NCBI RefSeq assembly: GCF_000150275.1
Contig: NW_002060945.1
Coordinates: 2,999,172-3,063,171, forward strand
Reading direction: 5' to 3'
Length of the DNA: 64,000 nucleotides
From: Trichoplax adhaerens
Lineage: Eukaryota; Placozoa; Uniplacotomia; Trichoplacea; Trichoplacidae
The notes beneath the pieces were generated by a model that saw only the letters and a program-made list of their open reading frames with translations, was not told the origin of the DNA and ran no database searches. A program made the translations under genes and the position numbers. Positions within the stretch are counted from its first letter, which is position 1. Each line of letters starts with the position of its first letter. Below, in pieces: positions 1 through 14,300 of this stretch.

Positions 1-3000
1 GACACGTCGAATTCTGCTTTATCTACTCTAAAATTAGTGCCTAACTGGCCAGCTCAATTCTTCCTAACTGGTGATATTGGAGGTGTGGCGGTCTCGAAAA
101 CAGGAAATGTCTTCATTTTCCATCGTGGCGATCGCCATTGGGAAAGAAAGTAAGGCAATGATTGACTTCGTATGCTACAGTTGATTTAAATTCCTTTACT
201 TCTTATCAGCGTTAGGAACAGAATTAAGATATTATTGTGAATACTTAGTACATACTAAAATTGTCAACATTAGGTCAAAATACCCTAAAAATTATATAAA
301 ATAAAACTTCTCATACAGTATTGGATTGCATTAAAAAATGCAGTATAAGGAGATGGTGTCTATTAGAAAATATAAATGGATATTAGAATATAAAGATATA
401 CGTCATATATATGTATCACATAAGATATTAAAATTGCTCTTTTTGATATATTTACAGTACATTCGATAGCAATTTCAGATTCCAGTTTCGTGGACCGCCT
501 ATTGCTACGGATACAATTATGGAATTAGATCCAGATACTGGAGACGTAGTTCGAAAATTTGGAAAGAACCTGTTAGTCAACATTAATAATTATAATTAAT
601 AACCGTTATCATGTTGGCTTATTAATTAATCTTTACTGTAAAATATTCATGAAACCTGACTTCACATTGATATTTGTCTCTGTATAATTAATCTTTAATT
701 TAATTCTTTTTAACCTAATAAACGCTACAGCTTCTATTTACCCCATGGTATCGCAGTCGATGATAAAAATAATGTTTGGGTTACCGATTCTGCGCTACAT
801 CAGGTAAGTAATTTAATTTTTCTATTATAAATATTTGGAACGCCATCAATTTACTAGGTTGATGAAAAATGTTCTATTCGATGCTATGATAGGTTTATAA
901 ATTTAAAGCAAATAGCAAGCGACCGTCAATGGTATTAGGAGTTAAATTTAAACCTGGGAATGATACAAAGCATTTTTGCCAACCTAGTGGTATTGCTGTA
1001 TCTAAAAAAACTGGAATTATTTACGTAGCAGATGGGTATGTATGTGCCCGTTAAACTATCAGAAAATATTTATTTCTAAATAATTGTAACTGAGTCTGTA
1101 TGTAAATATTTGCAACTAATTGATCGATTCTTTCAATATTCAACGGCTGAGCAGGTATTGCAATAGTCGAATTGTACGATTTCGCCCAGATGGTAGCTAC
1201 CTAGATGAATTCACGCCAATTGGTAATTCACTTTACTTTCTTTCTTGTACTAAACACCTATACTTATATCTTTATATTGAAGTAAAACTTTGCTTTTTCT
1301 ACGTTATATACAGCTTATCACTTTATGAAAAATAGAAAGCAAATTATACACAGCGTAACAATTGACGATGAAAATGATAAACTGTACGTTGTTGACAAAC
1401 GCAACGATATTATTTTCCATATTGATATGAAACATTTGCACTTTATTCCATTTGGCAAAAATAATCGGCTAAAAGTTGTTTCAGCTAAATTTAATCCGGC
1501 ATTTGGTAAGTTGTTATACTGTACTATTGAAAAATTTAGTAACCAATTGAAACCTATATTTCATACCTCTTCTGAACTAATTATTAATGTACATGATCCA
1601 TAGGCGGTGTCTTGTACGCGGTTAGCAAAGAGGGAGATGGAGATAAGCAAATTTCACGTGGCTATACTCTTGATGCTAGTACTGGTAGTGTTATGCAATC
1701 ATGGCAACCCAATCACGAAGTAAGAAGCAGGCAGCATTTGAAACATGCTACTTATACACTCAGCTAACACATCATTGTCATTTTTATAACTGGAACTTTT
1801 TCTAATAGTATTTCGATGATCCCCATGACATCGCTGTCTCACCTGATAATTCAGCGGTCTATGTTGTGGAATTGAAGGGTGGAAGAATACTAAAATTTAT
1901 GTACAATACCCATAACTCTGTCCACAAGCCAACCATGCATGGTAAATAACTTACTCCGTTTTACTCTTATATAGTTTGTATAGCATCAACTAAATCAAAT
2001 TTACATATGACTCGCCGCCTACTGTATATTTTAGGGACGACTAAAAAATGCACTCAAACTTGCGTTCAAACGTACAGTCCGGTTTGTGGTAGCAATGGAC
2101 AAACATACACCAACCAGTGCTTATTAGAGCATTTTGCCTGTATTCAAAATTTAACCATTACAAAAGTTGAAGAGGGTCCGTGCCCAATCCCAACGACACG
2201 TAAAGCAACCCCCAAGCCGAAGCCAAAACCTACAACTAGCAAACCGAAACCTAGTAAGAACGATTTACATGCATGAAACAACTTTTTAATTAAATTACTG
2301 TATTGCTATAAATAATCTATGCTGTTAATTTTGTTAACAATCCCATAACGTTTTTGCTCTCCCTTTCCTAGCGGAATCATGTAAAGATGATTGCCCAAGA
2401 ATTTACGACCCTATCTGCGGAAGTAATGGTAAAACATTCGATAATGAATGTTTAATGAAGTATACAATATGCAAAACAGGTCAAATTATTGAATTTCTCA
2501 TTTTGGCCCTTGCAAGCGTCAAAATACGCAACCGAAGCCAACAGGTAACAGAATAATTGCGATTGATAATAGTCTGACGGTTAAATCGGATATGATTAAT
2601 CCACGACGGCACAATTAACTGTCATCGAATTGAAAATAATTATGGTTTTTTGATATATGAAAAGAACGAAAATGTGATCCAATGTGTGTGTACGACCCTA
2701 AAAATTCGAAACAAGTCTGTGGCAGTGATGGTAAAACATACAACAGTGAATGCAGCCTCCGGTATGAAGCCTGTAATAACAGTAAAGTCCTAACTATCCT
2801 TAATCACGGACCTTGTCAAAGCAAATCCAGTTAGTGAGACCTTGTTACCTTAAAATTCATTGTATATATAGTTTTAATAATTTTCTAACAAATGCTAATG
2901 CTATTTCTTACAGCAAATAATATAAAATTATCGACTACTGCAAAGGTTCAAACTAGCAAAGTAACAACCCAGCATGACAAAACTGATCATGCTACTATTT

Positions 3001-3305
3001 CCACAAGCAAACCAGCTGGCTTTTTCAATCTATCGTTTGCTAGTATTGCACTAATGGTATTAGTTTTAGTCGTTGTCGTACCTTTAGCTATTTTTGTTAT
3101 TGTTACAGTCGTATGTCGCTATCGGGCTAACAAACGACGGTCAAGATATTTAAGTCACGTTACTGGCTATAAAGGTCGAAATTCATCAGCTGGTTGTTTA
3201 TGTTGCAAGAAAGGATCATACGGCTTTTTCTTAGATGAAAATCAAGGTTCTTATAAGCGAAATTTATACTTTCCTGACGACGATGACGATGATGACGAAA
3301 TATAA
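1..3305 (+). CDS. Peptidyl-alpha-hydroxyglycine alpha-amidating lyase with Kazal domains and a membrane anchor (5' partial)
   Basis: The PAL domain releases glyoxylate from hydroxyglycine-extended peptides, the last step of C-terminal amidation, in the secretory pathway. The window opens inside PAL. Exons: 1-149, 458-571, 731-803, 893-1035, 1155-1222, 1314-1505, 1604-1719, 1809-1941, 2035-2253, 2372-2544, 2665-2829, 2914-3305. NHL-type PAL motifs appear in order: FHRGD (catalytic Arg), FYLPHGIAV (zinc His), HFCQPSG, DGYCNSRIV (catalytic Tyr and disulfide Cys), HSVTID (zinc His), DPHDIAV (zinc His). The second disulfide known from rat PAL is missing. Three Kazal domains follow (about 2050-2185, 2383-2515, 2668-2818), the first two with C-x3-C-x7-C-x10-C-x6-C spacing. 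A Lys/Pro/Thr linker separates the first two. Then come a single membrane segment (about 3046-3114), a basic stop-transfer and an Asp-rich tail. Exon 2372-2544 is one base short, so the frame breaks near 2499. Any PHM domain would lie to the left of the window. Confidence 0.88.
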
Positions 3306-5937
3306 TTATAGTTCTTATTCTCATAATTAAATACGTGTAATAGCATTAAGGCAACATATTGTATAGAACTTAAATTTTTACTGTAATGGAGACATACTGG
3401 TGATCAAATACCTTAAAGCTTTATCGTCTTTATGCACTATCGGTCTGATTAATTCAGTCGCTTTCGAATTTAGACGATATGCACGGTACTCTTATGTTGA
3501 ACTTATGTACAAAATGACAACAGTAACCTTAATTGAACCGTGATAGCTATCTTAACTATATCCCAAACAGGTTAAACTTTTTTATGTAGCAAGTACTTAA
3601 TTATTCGTTTGAGGCTGATTAAATCAATAATACTAATGATATAACCAAAGATAGTCAATTTCCGTTTGTGGTGTAAGAATACCGTCAAGTTGATAGTTAT
3701 TAATGAGTAATTTCCATTCAGAAGCACACAGAATGTAACAACATTGTATCTAAAGTTGTAGTCACCACGATAAATTATCATTCGTAATTGTATTTTCATT
3801 GAAATTGATCTGAAAGTATATTTATCATTCTATATACCTAAATTGAATATTTTACTATTGCTATTGTAAGGCATGATTAATAATACAAAAAATCATAAAT
3901 TCTTTAAAATTACAACCTAAACTTTCAACTAATTCTATCCTAGAAGTGACCTGAATGTGGTGTGGTTAATTTTAAGATCTTTCAAGTTTTTTTCAAATCA
4001 TAAATCCTAATAGTCATATAGTACAACTATATTAGCATTTATTTTAGTTCTGGAATTAATCAATGTTTAAGTACATCATAGTTTCGTCCAGTTAATTTTG
4101 ATCTTTCCGCTACGCTAAAATTCACGAACGTAACTTTGTATCCATTCCCATAAAATCTTTATTCGCATGAGTAGTAACAATTTGCAGCCACTTATTTTAA
4201 TTGTTAGCTTCATTGGCCGGTCAGAAATTGTTAATTGCCCATTAGAGGATTGGAACTTAACGTTTACTCAGTTTATCGAAGGGCCATTCAAGATCCATAG
4301 TTTCTATATACAGTAAAATGTTTCAAACATGAAATCCTGTTATTGTTGCAATCATCCCTTGCGCTTGGCTATTAATATATATACTCGTATACGTACTGCA
4401 TTGCCTATTCTATGGAAACGATAACTGCATTACTCAATGTTATAGCACTTTGGCAGTTTAATAACTTAATAAATAAAATCATCAAATATTGGTGTAAAAG
4501 GTTTGTATAAGATTAGAGCAAATCGTCTATTTTAAAAAAATAACCAAAATATGAAAGTTATCCTCTTACTTGAAAATTCTTTTAGTCGCTGATGAGCTAT
4601 TTCTCGATTGAGTTCTATATTTGAGCCAACTAAAAAGATAAAAATAGCGAAGAGGATTTATATTATAATATATCTATTAGGGTTACTTTTATTTAATGTA
4701 TAAACATTATATTGAGAGGTTTCGTAGCGTGTTTTAAAAGTTATTACCATTGCGATAATCAAGCCGATCATGTTTCAATTGTACGTTAAGAATTGAATTA
4801 GCGGATCCCGACAACGATTTGGTGCTGTCTATATTAATTTAAAAAATAAGGATATTTCATTACAAATACCCATTTGTAATACTAATTATTAAAAGAATTT
4901 TGATGAGAATAGCATCAGCCTGTGACATCTACTTACCGAACAGATTTTGTGATTTATGAATACTTTTTTTTCTATCATTGGTTGGATCTTATCAATATGT
5001 TTCAATTTCACGCGTATATTATTATTAGGTAAGAAAATAACTTATAAATACAATTACCTCAAAATGNNNNNNNNNNNNNNNNNNNNNNNNNNNNNNNNNN
5101 NNNNNNNNNNNNNNNNTGCATTTCGTTCCGATTATCTTCGTCGTTCGCTGTGATAGTATAAGGTAGCAGTATAAATCCGATTGAAAAATTTACGCTAGAC
5201 TTTGAGTATACCACAAATATGAATATTGCGTAAAGTATTCTTATAAAATGTTGTTACTATTTCTATAGTTTAGCATATGTTAGAGAAAATACTAAATTTA
5301 ACCATTACAGATTTACATGCTAGTAAGAATCATTTAATAATCTTACCTATTTCATCTTCATTATTACGCGAATAAGGTTCAGAAGATCTTCTAACTGATT
5401 ATTAATTCAGAAAATAGATTGAAAACAGAGTCACTTTAAAGAATTTGATTGAAAATTAGTCCCTTTCTTTTATGTTTACTTATATGTAATACTGACACGT
5501 AAAAAAAATTCTACTTGTGTAAATCAAAATCACTTAGAAAATGAGATAAATTACTCAATACCGTACGTTAACGACCCATTACACCAGAGAAAATTATCAA
5601 TCATACAGAAAAGTACATTATGTATTCCAGCATGTCATTCCTACTTCAATTCATCAAGTTACTATTCTGTAGAAAAACTGAACGACTTGTTTATTATGCA
5701 TAATACTATAGAGCATAGCAGGAATAGAACTGGATGGGGAATGTAAATTGATGGTGATTAGATCAGATATCATTGGTTTAGAGATACATTATGTTATTCA
5801 AACTAATCATTACTATAAGCAGCAATATCTCAATACAATAATAGATTAAAGTATAAAAGTTAGAATAAGAAAAGAATTCGCTAAATTCGCATTAATGGCT
5901 GAGTTAATAAGATGCTTAAGCAACGAATAAGATAAAA
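3306..5937. other. Non-coding stretch between the PAL-Kazal gene and the PH adaptor
   Basis: AT-rich sequence holding the 3' flanks of two convergent genes and an assembly gap. I see no exon with credible splice sites. The short open frames here have no family motif. An ATTAAA at about 3325 could be the poly(A) signal of the PAL gene. Confidence 0.6.
5067..5116. other. Assembly gap (50 N)
   Basis: Exactly 50 N characters, probably a placeholder gap, so the true distance is unknown. It lies in non-coding sequence and interrupts none of the gene models. Confidence 0.99.
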
Positions 5938-8900
5938 TTATAACGTACTAGATGCTCTTTTCAATGCCCAAAAAGAGAGATCTTCTGATGCCTGTCGAGA
6001 CGCCATTTGTGGAGTTAAGTGATACGGATATTTCTATTTACAATAAAAATTGCAGCCACCGGAACATTAAAATTTTAAGTACTTTTAGTCCTTTACTACA
6101 AATGTTATTGTTGTGAAAGATGTATTTAATTTATTGTTATTCCGAATCAGTATTATGCTTTATAATTCTACAGCTATATTGTAATGTAGCTAGCTGCCGG
6201 AGAGATGCTGAAATAACCGCACAAGCAATATCAATTAGATGCTGGTATAGCAAATATCACATAAGCCAAAGTTTACCTGCAAGTGCAAAATACATTTACT
6301 CTCAGTAGTAATGACGGAATAGCTTACCCGATTATCTGCCGGTGAAGATGAGTTTGTTGCAAATCGACTAACATACTTTTTATTTTCGGATTGTATCCTT
6401 AGAGAATCTTGAGAACTGGTCAGTTTCGGGCTGGCATTAGCTGGCGATCCGGGTGTTATTTTACACGAACTGTTTACGCGAGTCCTTTCTTCTGGTAACT
6501 TATTATGATTGGCGTCATCGTCGAATACACAACTAAATTATAATAGATCATAACAAGATAAAATTATTTTTAATCCGTAATTGAAGTCTGAATATAGTAA
6601 TTATTTTAGAATATCAGTAAAGAAAGAACTATAAAATACCACTCTCTATCAAAACATTAATGTCAGTCATTGTAACTATACACTTACACGATACACCCTC
6701 CAATAGATCATCGTTTTTAGTAATATTTTAACATACAGTACACGTATATGTAGTATATATGTGCTCAAAGTAATTTAAAACCCCTAAATGGCTGATTTAT
6801 AATTTTGCATGATGTAAAGTATAATATAATATTCTATATAATCTTACGTAAGTATAGCATGACACAGTAGATTATTTTCCATAACTTGCAAAATATTCCC
6901 GAAATTAAAAAACTCATAAATAACTAAATCGTAAATACAGTACAGTATAAAAATAAGATGATTGATTATTTTGCATTACTTTCGAAATATCTCATAGTGT
7001 TATATTTAATCACTTGTAGTTGATCAGTGATACTATATTAGCTTACTTTATACTGCAAACGGCTAATTTGTGATAATTAATTAGTCATAACGTTTTGCAC
7101 ATTATTTACAAAATATTTGATGCTGTCTGAACTTACTCATTCACTGGATTAAGAAAGTCAAAGTTTTGACAATCATAATTTTTAGCATTGGGGCTTGTAG
7201 AAGATGACGAAGAAAACTTCTTGGAAATGGACGACCAAATGGATGTTGTCCAACTTTTTCTACGTCCTGAGCGCCTATCATCAGAATTTTTCATGTATCT
7301 CGATGCACGTGTAGGCCTCAACGGTACCACTCCAGCTAATTGCTGGTCAGGTGTTGAAGCCAATAAATCATCAACAGCTTTCGACGGATTAGCTACAGAA
7401 TATCAACATGAACTTGAATTTATAGGATTGGCTATAAGAGTACTTTTTTAAGCATATTGATAATGTCATCATTGATATAGTTAAGCCAAGCTTTACTATT
7501 GTAGTGCTATTCATAATTTACTATACATTTACGTAAACATGAACTCCAATGATTGGCTTCACGAGCATTACTCCTATTATGTTAAGGGGGCTTTTCAAGT
7601 CTTATCGGTACTAAAGTACTCTTCTTAATCGACTGAATAAGATCCGATACCGTACTACAACTGCATACAAAAACCTAATAATTTTCTTTTCTCTGATAAC
7701 GTAAATTATACGCCGATTGCTTAAGTAAATTACCATTAGTATAGGATTTAACTAAATTATGACGAAATTCGTCCGTTTTTAATAATAAAAAATATCATAC
7801 CAGAACTGCTAAGTCCTCCACTACCGGTAATATGTCTTGTTGTAGCTGAGACATTATAACGCTGTTGAAATCCTCCCATCCTCAAATCCTATTTAAATAT
7901 TAAAATCAAATCAGAATTAACATTATTAAAATAAATTGCGAATTCTACATACAGATATATATTAAACTATGCTAATTTCATCAGCCTGAGCACTTTAGGG
8001 TTCATTACTTCCAGGTGAAGAGATAGAAAGGCAGTAGTTATTAAGAGTCATGTAGGACTGTCAAATCGAATTTAGCGCTATTCATTCTCTTCATCAACTA
8101 GTAAACTATTCTTACATGATATTAATATAGTCTTGCGTAATTAAAATTACAAGATTAGAATTATAAGAAGCTATTATGATTATCCACAAAATAACTAGCT
8201 GTCATAAAGCGTCGAAATATCATGCCGGCAGTATTCCAGGGGAAATTATTCGATTTGAATCAAACAATGATCCATGCTGACTTAAATACTGGAGATGACA
8301 TATCAAAATCCTTAAAAACTTCAAATTGAACTGGACGTTTATAATTTTTGAATCATTTGCCTTAGATTAATATTAATTTATCGACTTATGCCAAAAATAA
8401 ATTAATATTCATCAGAAGTGGCATGGAGTAATACAGCTGCGAATTACACCATTGAAACTATCTCAAAGATGGAAATAACTCAAAAATCGATTTTATTGAA
8501 CAAAGAAAGCAACTATAAAACAAGATATAACATTAGCATATTTAATCTCTAAACTTTTAACGACACTGCAGTAACTACGTTCCCTCACTAATACTACAGT
8601 ATTTGTAATTAAAATCATGTCTAGTAATATTCCAATAAGTACCGTATTCTAGATCAATAATGGAATTTACACTTTACTATATCAATTCTAATAGTTGTTA
8701 TACTGTGATAATACAAAAAGACACGTACCGTAATAATTAGTACGCGTATAATTTGACCGCTAATGCAATTACTGCTTACTAACCATTAATAAGTTATTCA
8801 ATTTCGTCATCCATTCACGGTAATGATCTAAATCGCGTGTACCCAATAAATATTTCCTATCATTGGTCAATAATTCCATAACATGCAAGTCTCCTTTACG

Positions 8901-10448
8901 TCGTTTACCAGGTGAAATTGATTTGATCGTATCGAAATGAATAATGCCTATAAATCAATAATTGTAAGAATATAGTAAAAAATACAGCAAAATAAGTGTA
9001 TAGTAAAATTCGAAAAGAAGCAATATTTCCTCCTATCTATGCATCGATTAACTTAAAAATATTTGGATTGATGCTGTGTCAAAAAATTTGACATGACCAA
9101 ACTTGAGTTCATCGCTTACTTGATTGATAGAAATTACGTGTACGCGGGTACATGAATACCGACAACTGGGCGCATGTTAAAAGAGGCTATGGTATGGCGA
9201 CAACGATATGAACTATTCATAGCAGTTTAAAACTACAGGCGATTTTTCTAAGCTTCTTCTTAATATTACACTGGTTCAAACATCTGATTAAAAATTTTCG
9301 CTGGTATTTAATTCTTGCCAAAGTATACAGATCAGCTGAAGAAAAATATTTCTAGGTAAGCAAAGTACAATATGTATCTTCTCATGGTTTTCAAAGTCTG
9401 TACACTCTATGTTAGAGGCAAGAGCTAATAGCTTTATCTCAATGGTGCAAGGATGTATAGGACTGATATACCGACAAAGAGATATGGACAGGGATCATAG
9501 AGAATATTTATGAGCTCTAATAATAAAATAGTATAGTATAGGCGGTTAGTTGCACCAAGTTCATCATCAATCTTTATCAAAAGACTAATATAACTGTATG
9601 AAAAAGATAGTGACTAAATCATATTATATAAAGGTACTACTGTAGAACTAAACATGCGGCAGTTATGTTAATCATCTCTTATAAAATTTACAGTGAAGTG
9701 GCTACTTATATCTACCTATATTGCATCACTAATCACCTGTCAAAGGCTAAGGATGAGGCAAAAGAATAATGACTAATACTTCAGAAAGAGTAACAAAAAA
9801 ATCAGATAGAATAGTTCATTTATAAATGATCGAGTAAAACAATTTAGTCGTAGCGATAGTTACTTCAAATCAAGAATGATATCGCTAAGCATTATGATTG
9901 TAATCTTTAAGTACTCGGTAAGTCAAATAAATTAATTATTGCCCTATTTACTACCCCTACTTATCTAGATCATCTCATAATGTATGTACATGTATAAATA
10001 TTCACGTAATGTATATAAGTACCGATAAATTTATTGTAAGTATGTCTATGCAATGTACGGCTTGCAATAAAATATTTACAGCTTCGATAGCTATTAGAAC
10101 AACTCCCACAATTAAAAAGCCCAAACACGTTCGGTAACTTGATATAATCTTTTAAAGCTTTTTATTTTACTCTATTTATTGGCTATAAAGCCTACAATTA
10201 TTAAATGAACATGAATAGTAGCAAAGTGACCCACTTGATACAATTTTACCTGCATACTCTTTTCCATTTGTCCAGGCATCTTTATCTTTGTAATACTCCA
10301 ATCGCACTAGTTTTGACCCATCCGCCATTACACGCTCTGAATCTAATAAAACGAACCAGCGATTTCGCCATAATAGAGATGATTTATTTTCCAATGGAGC
10401 CTTTTTTAAGTAACCGCAATGAACGACTTCTCGTCTTGCGGATTGCAT
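5938..10448 (-). CDS. PH-domain signalling adaptor (Gab/IRS-like)
   Basis: Six exons, read on the minus strand: 10448-10250, 8947-8784, 7888-7801, 7392-7137, 6532-6328, 6033-5938, summing to 335 codons plus stop with every phase consistent. Residues about 7-121 form a PH domain: VVHCGYLKKAP, then WRNRWFVLLDS, RLEYYKD, GIIHFDTIKSIS and a C-terminal helix with REWMTKLNNLL. The family binds phosphoinositides or proteins at the membrane and recruits signalling partners. The rest is low-complexity, with basic and Ser-rich stretches (RRSGRRKSWTTS, then a run of Ser) and a Thr/Pro/Ser tail that could hold phosphorylation sites. The start is the ATG at 10448, just ahead of the PH core. No PTB, SH2 or YxxM motif is seen, so the Gab/IRS link rests on the PH domain alone. 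The last exon (5938-6033) is the least certain. Confidence 0.72.
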
Positions 10449-11342
10449 ATTTGATTTTAAGAAAATTTAATAAATTGTAGCCAACTATAGCAGATTTATC
10501 GCCATCAAGGCCTAATCTAATAGGATACCATTTCTACTATCTTAATCTTCATACGTACACTTCCAACAGTTTGCTATTGAGTACCTTATATGTACACTGT
10601 CGGTATGACTCGACGTACATACCGGCAAGAACTTTGTACCAAAATTACGAATTCAATTTGACTACGCTTTACCAAAACCTATAGACCTGATGTTATATAT
10701 AACGTATATCAAGAATTTTGCATAGTCTCTACGCAGGAGGTCGTATATTTGCAACTTTAGACGGCACGCGCATACGATTAATGTAATCAATTTTTTGGTG
10801 ACAACGTCAACAAAATTTGTATCTAAAGTCTAACCCAACTGCATAAACAAATTCGAATTCCCTATTAAACACCACCAATGCTGTATTGCGAACGCGTAGC
10901 TGTCATTAAATCCCAATGAACTAGACTATTTATCTAGTGTGCTGTATAACCACGAAAGACTCGTATCGTAACAACGACTTTTACGTGTGCATATAAATGG
11001 GCCAACCAACTCGAACAAAATTTAAACACACACATTATGGTAGTCAATATCAATAGTTTCAACACGTGCTTACGTCATAAGCCTCAGCATCAAGCTGTTT
11101 ATTTTATTATGTCCGTAAGTGCTTGGATATATATTCATAGTTAGTACCATCAAGCACAATTCTCGAATGTAGCCAACGCCATTTTTACAAAGCTGTTTAA
11201 ACAATAACAGCTACCGAAAATAAAATACAGCGATAGGAACGATTTACGAAAAAACATACAGTGGATATCAATTTAGTGATTATTACAGTAATCTGGAGCT
11301 CGATCTGAGTAAATAACAGCGAAAAAATTTTTATTTGCAGAT
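10449..11342. other. Non-coding gap between the PH adaptor and UBAP2
   Basis: About 0.9 kb holding the promoter side of the PH adaptor and the 3' end of UBAP2, both on the minus strand. No further exon was recognised. On the minus strand an AATAAA at 11335-11330 follows the UBAP2 stop almost at once and may be its poly(A) signal, implying a very short 3' UTR. Confidence 0.55.
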
Positions 11343-14300
11343 CTACGCCTGATTTGCTCCCGTATTCCAATACTGAAAATTACTCGATCCCGGTTTAGAA
11401 GACTGTTTGTTTGATTGATTATGTTGTTGGTTTTGTTGTTGAGATGCTTCAATTGGATGAGGTTGTTGCGATACATGCGGTACCATAAATTGTTGAACAT
11501 AACCGGCTGGCACAGCCGCAGCATGTGCTCCATGAGCAAGAGGCATATTTAACTGTGCTGGCGTAGTACCAAATTTATCGTATTGATTCTATATGATATA
11601 ATAATCAGAAGCATTACGAATACGGTATCAAAATGGATTGAACATATTGTCATAAAGACTTATGTGGGTATGTAATATGTCCGCACCTGCTGTACTTTAT
11701 AACTTTGACTCGCAATATCAGAACCTAAACCAATAAGACGAAGATCTCAAATGAGTTTCGCTTTCCACATAAATAAATCATTTTAAGGAGAATAGAAAAT
11801 TTTTAACGCATTCATTTAACTCTAACCGCTATTAGAGTTCGATTTATTTTGAGCCTGAGGATTTGAACCGGCAAAACCGTTCTTTGCTTGAAAATCGTTA
11901 TGTGCGTTACCTTCATCATACCCTAACAGCATACATAAAAAATTTACAAATCTTCCTACAGCAAATAATTAACAACCCCAAGAGGCTAATGAGAATTAAA
12001 TTCAAGTACCTTGCTGACCGCTGAAAGTATTATTACCTAGATACATGTTTCCGCCATGAGATTTCGATGGCATCTGCATTAAACACAAGGGAACTATTTA
12101 ACGACAATTATCTAATCAAATCTACAACTCACAAAACATACCCCATATACCGGAGCGTAAGTATGGAATGAGCCAGGCATTACACTTGGATAGTATACAT
12201 TCGGAAAAAATCCCTGCGTCATCGCTGGATTAACATAAGGAGGTTGTTGTGCAGCAGAGGCAGCATGATGTGGTCCTCCTGTATTCACAATAAATAAGTC
12301 AACTAATCTTACAAGCTAATAGTATTGAGATAAGCGTTAGCTTCGATAAATCAACTAAATCCTAGAACCTTGCTGCTGAGCTTGAGAAATTGACGATGAA
12401 ACCGGCGATGAAGTATCGACTCTACCATATTTATTACCAGATTCGTTACCACTAGAATAATTACCAGCGGTATTGCCCATAGCGTCTGGCCGCATACCGT
12501 ATTGTTGAAATTGTAGATCATAATAAAGGTGAGGCTAAAGAAAGAAGTAGTAATTTACGAGATACTAAGTGAGCTGTGAAAGCTATATATGTATATCGCT
12601 AATAGGAAAAGGATCATTCATGAAAACCACTAAAAAGGTAATATTGCTTAAAAATACTAACAAAAGGACCCATCCTCTGTGACATCATGGACATATCTTC
12701 ATATCCGTATCCAAAATTCTATTCGTATGTAATAATCGTACACGTTAAGAAAACAATGAATTTTTCATACGAGAATAAGGTAATTAAGTAAATTAGAACA
12801 ATAGCTTGTAGAGTATTTAATGAATACATATATAGGCTATACCGCGGGGTAGGTTCCCGGTAGCATTCCAGGAGCTGCACTAAAATAATATGGGACTGTT
12901 GTTGAGACGTTTTTGGTACCTAATGTTATATTTTATAGCAATTAGAGAAGTGCAATAAATAAAATCTTACGACATAACAAAAAAGTTACTATTGTAATTA
13001 AAAAATCAATCAAGTTACAAATTACCAGTCGCAGGTGTACTAATATTTTTGTAGTTTGGATTATTCACAGACGTTGGATTAACTACATTGTTAAATGGAG
13101 TATTTGCAGAATTTACATTGGCCGTAGTAATAGAGGCAGCAACAGTACTTTGAGTACTCGCAGCTAAAGACGAAGTAACCGATATTGGTATAGAAGCGGC
13201 ACTATTCGATTTAGAAACATCCCCAGCTACTGCAGCAGGCTAATAGATTGAGAATGATTTAACTTCACAAACATGGCTATTATCCATTTAATTTAGCGAT
13301 TATAAAATTATATAATTACAGTTGGTTCCGGTGCCTGCAAATTTTGTTCACTATTCACTTGTGGTGTTGTTTCCTTAGTAATATCATCGAAAGTTAGACA
13401 TCGCGATTACATTATACTACATTATTTGCACTTACATAACATATCCTTTAACGAGTATGATTACCTTCTGCGGTTTATCAACAGTTGACACTTGAAATTG
13501 CCTTCCAGATTGATCAACTGAACCAATAGGTGCAGTAATTGGTGAAGAAGCTGAAGATTTATTCCTATTAGTAGGTCTTTCAACCGGTCCTGGAGCAACG
13601 GTGGTGGTCGCACTTGGAGACATCGATTCACTAATCACAGACATCAACAACAATAAGTCATACGATTATATTTTAATAAACACTATTATAATCATTACTT
13701 TGGGACTCCCGATTGCAATAGTTTCGTTGTAGCATCCTAAAATAAAATTTAATTTAAGCATTTTTTCAAACACTTAACGTAATGAATAACAAACAGAAAA
13801 CATGTACCACTTCAGGACTAGCGGATCCGAAACCAAATTCTAAGTTTCCAAACTACATTGTATAGAAAACGAAAACCAGAACATGTTTATAATTAAAATT
13901 GCACCACTAAGATGTAATCTTTCACATGTACCTGTAAGCTTAATGATTCCACAACATTATGAGGCATTTCAACAGGTTTTGATGGTAACTATATAAATCA
14001 TATCAACGTAATGTCACCTTTACATGTTAATTCAGTATTACTACGAATAATCACTGTTGTTCATAAAAAATACCTCAACTTTTTGAGATCGCTTAGATCT
14101 TATTGGTTTTGAATTTGAATGTCTTTGTTGTTTAGTGTGATCATATGATCTATGAGAATTAGCTTGCATTCCTTTTTCGTTATCATTTCCTTCTAAATAC
14201 TGCTTCTTAGATGGCGACGAGATTGCAGCCAAAGGCTGAGGAACCGACGATGCGCTTGGAATAGTAAGATCATCAGATTTAACTGAAGGTAATTCTTTTT

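Noticed and set aside
3572-3799. 75-codon minus-strand frame
   Set aside because: No motif and no exon context in the AT-rich gap after the PAL gene.
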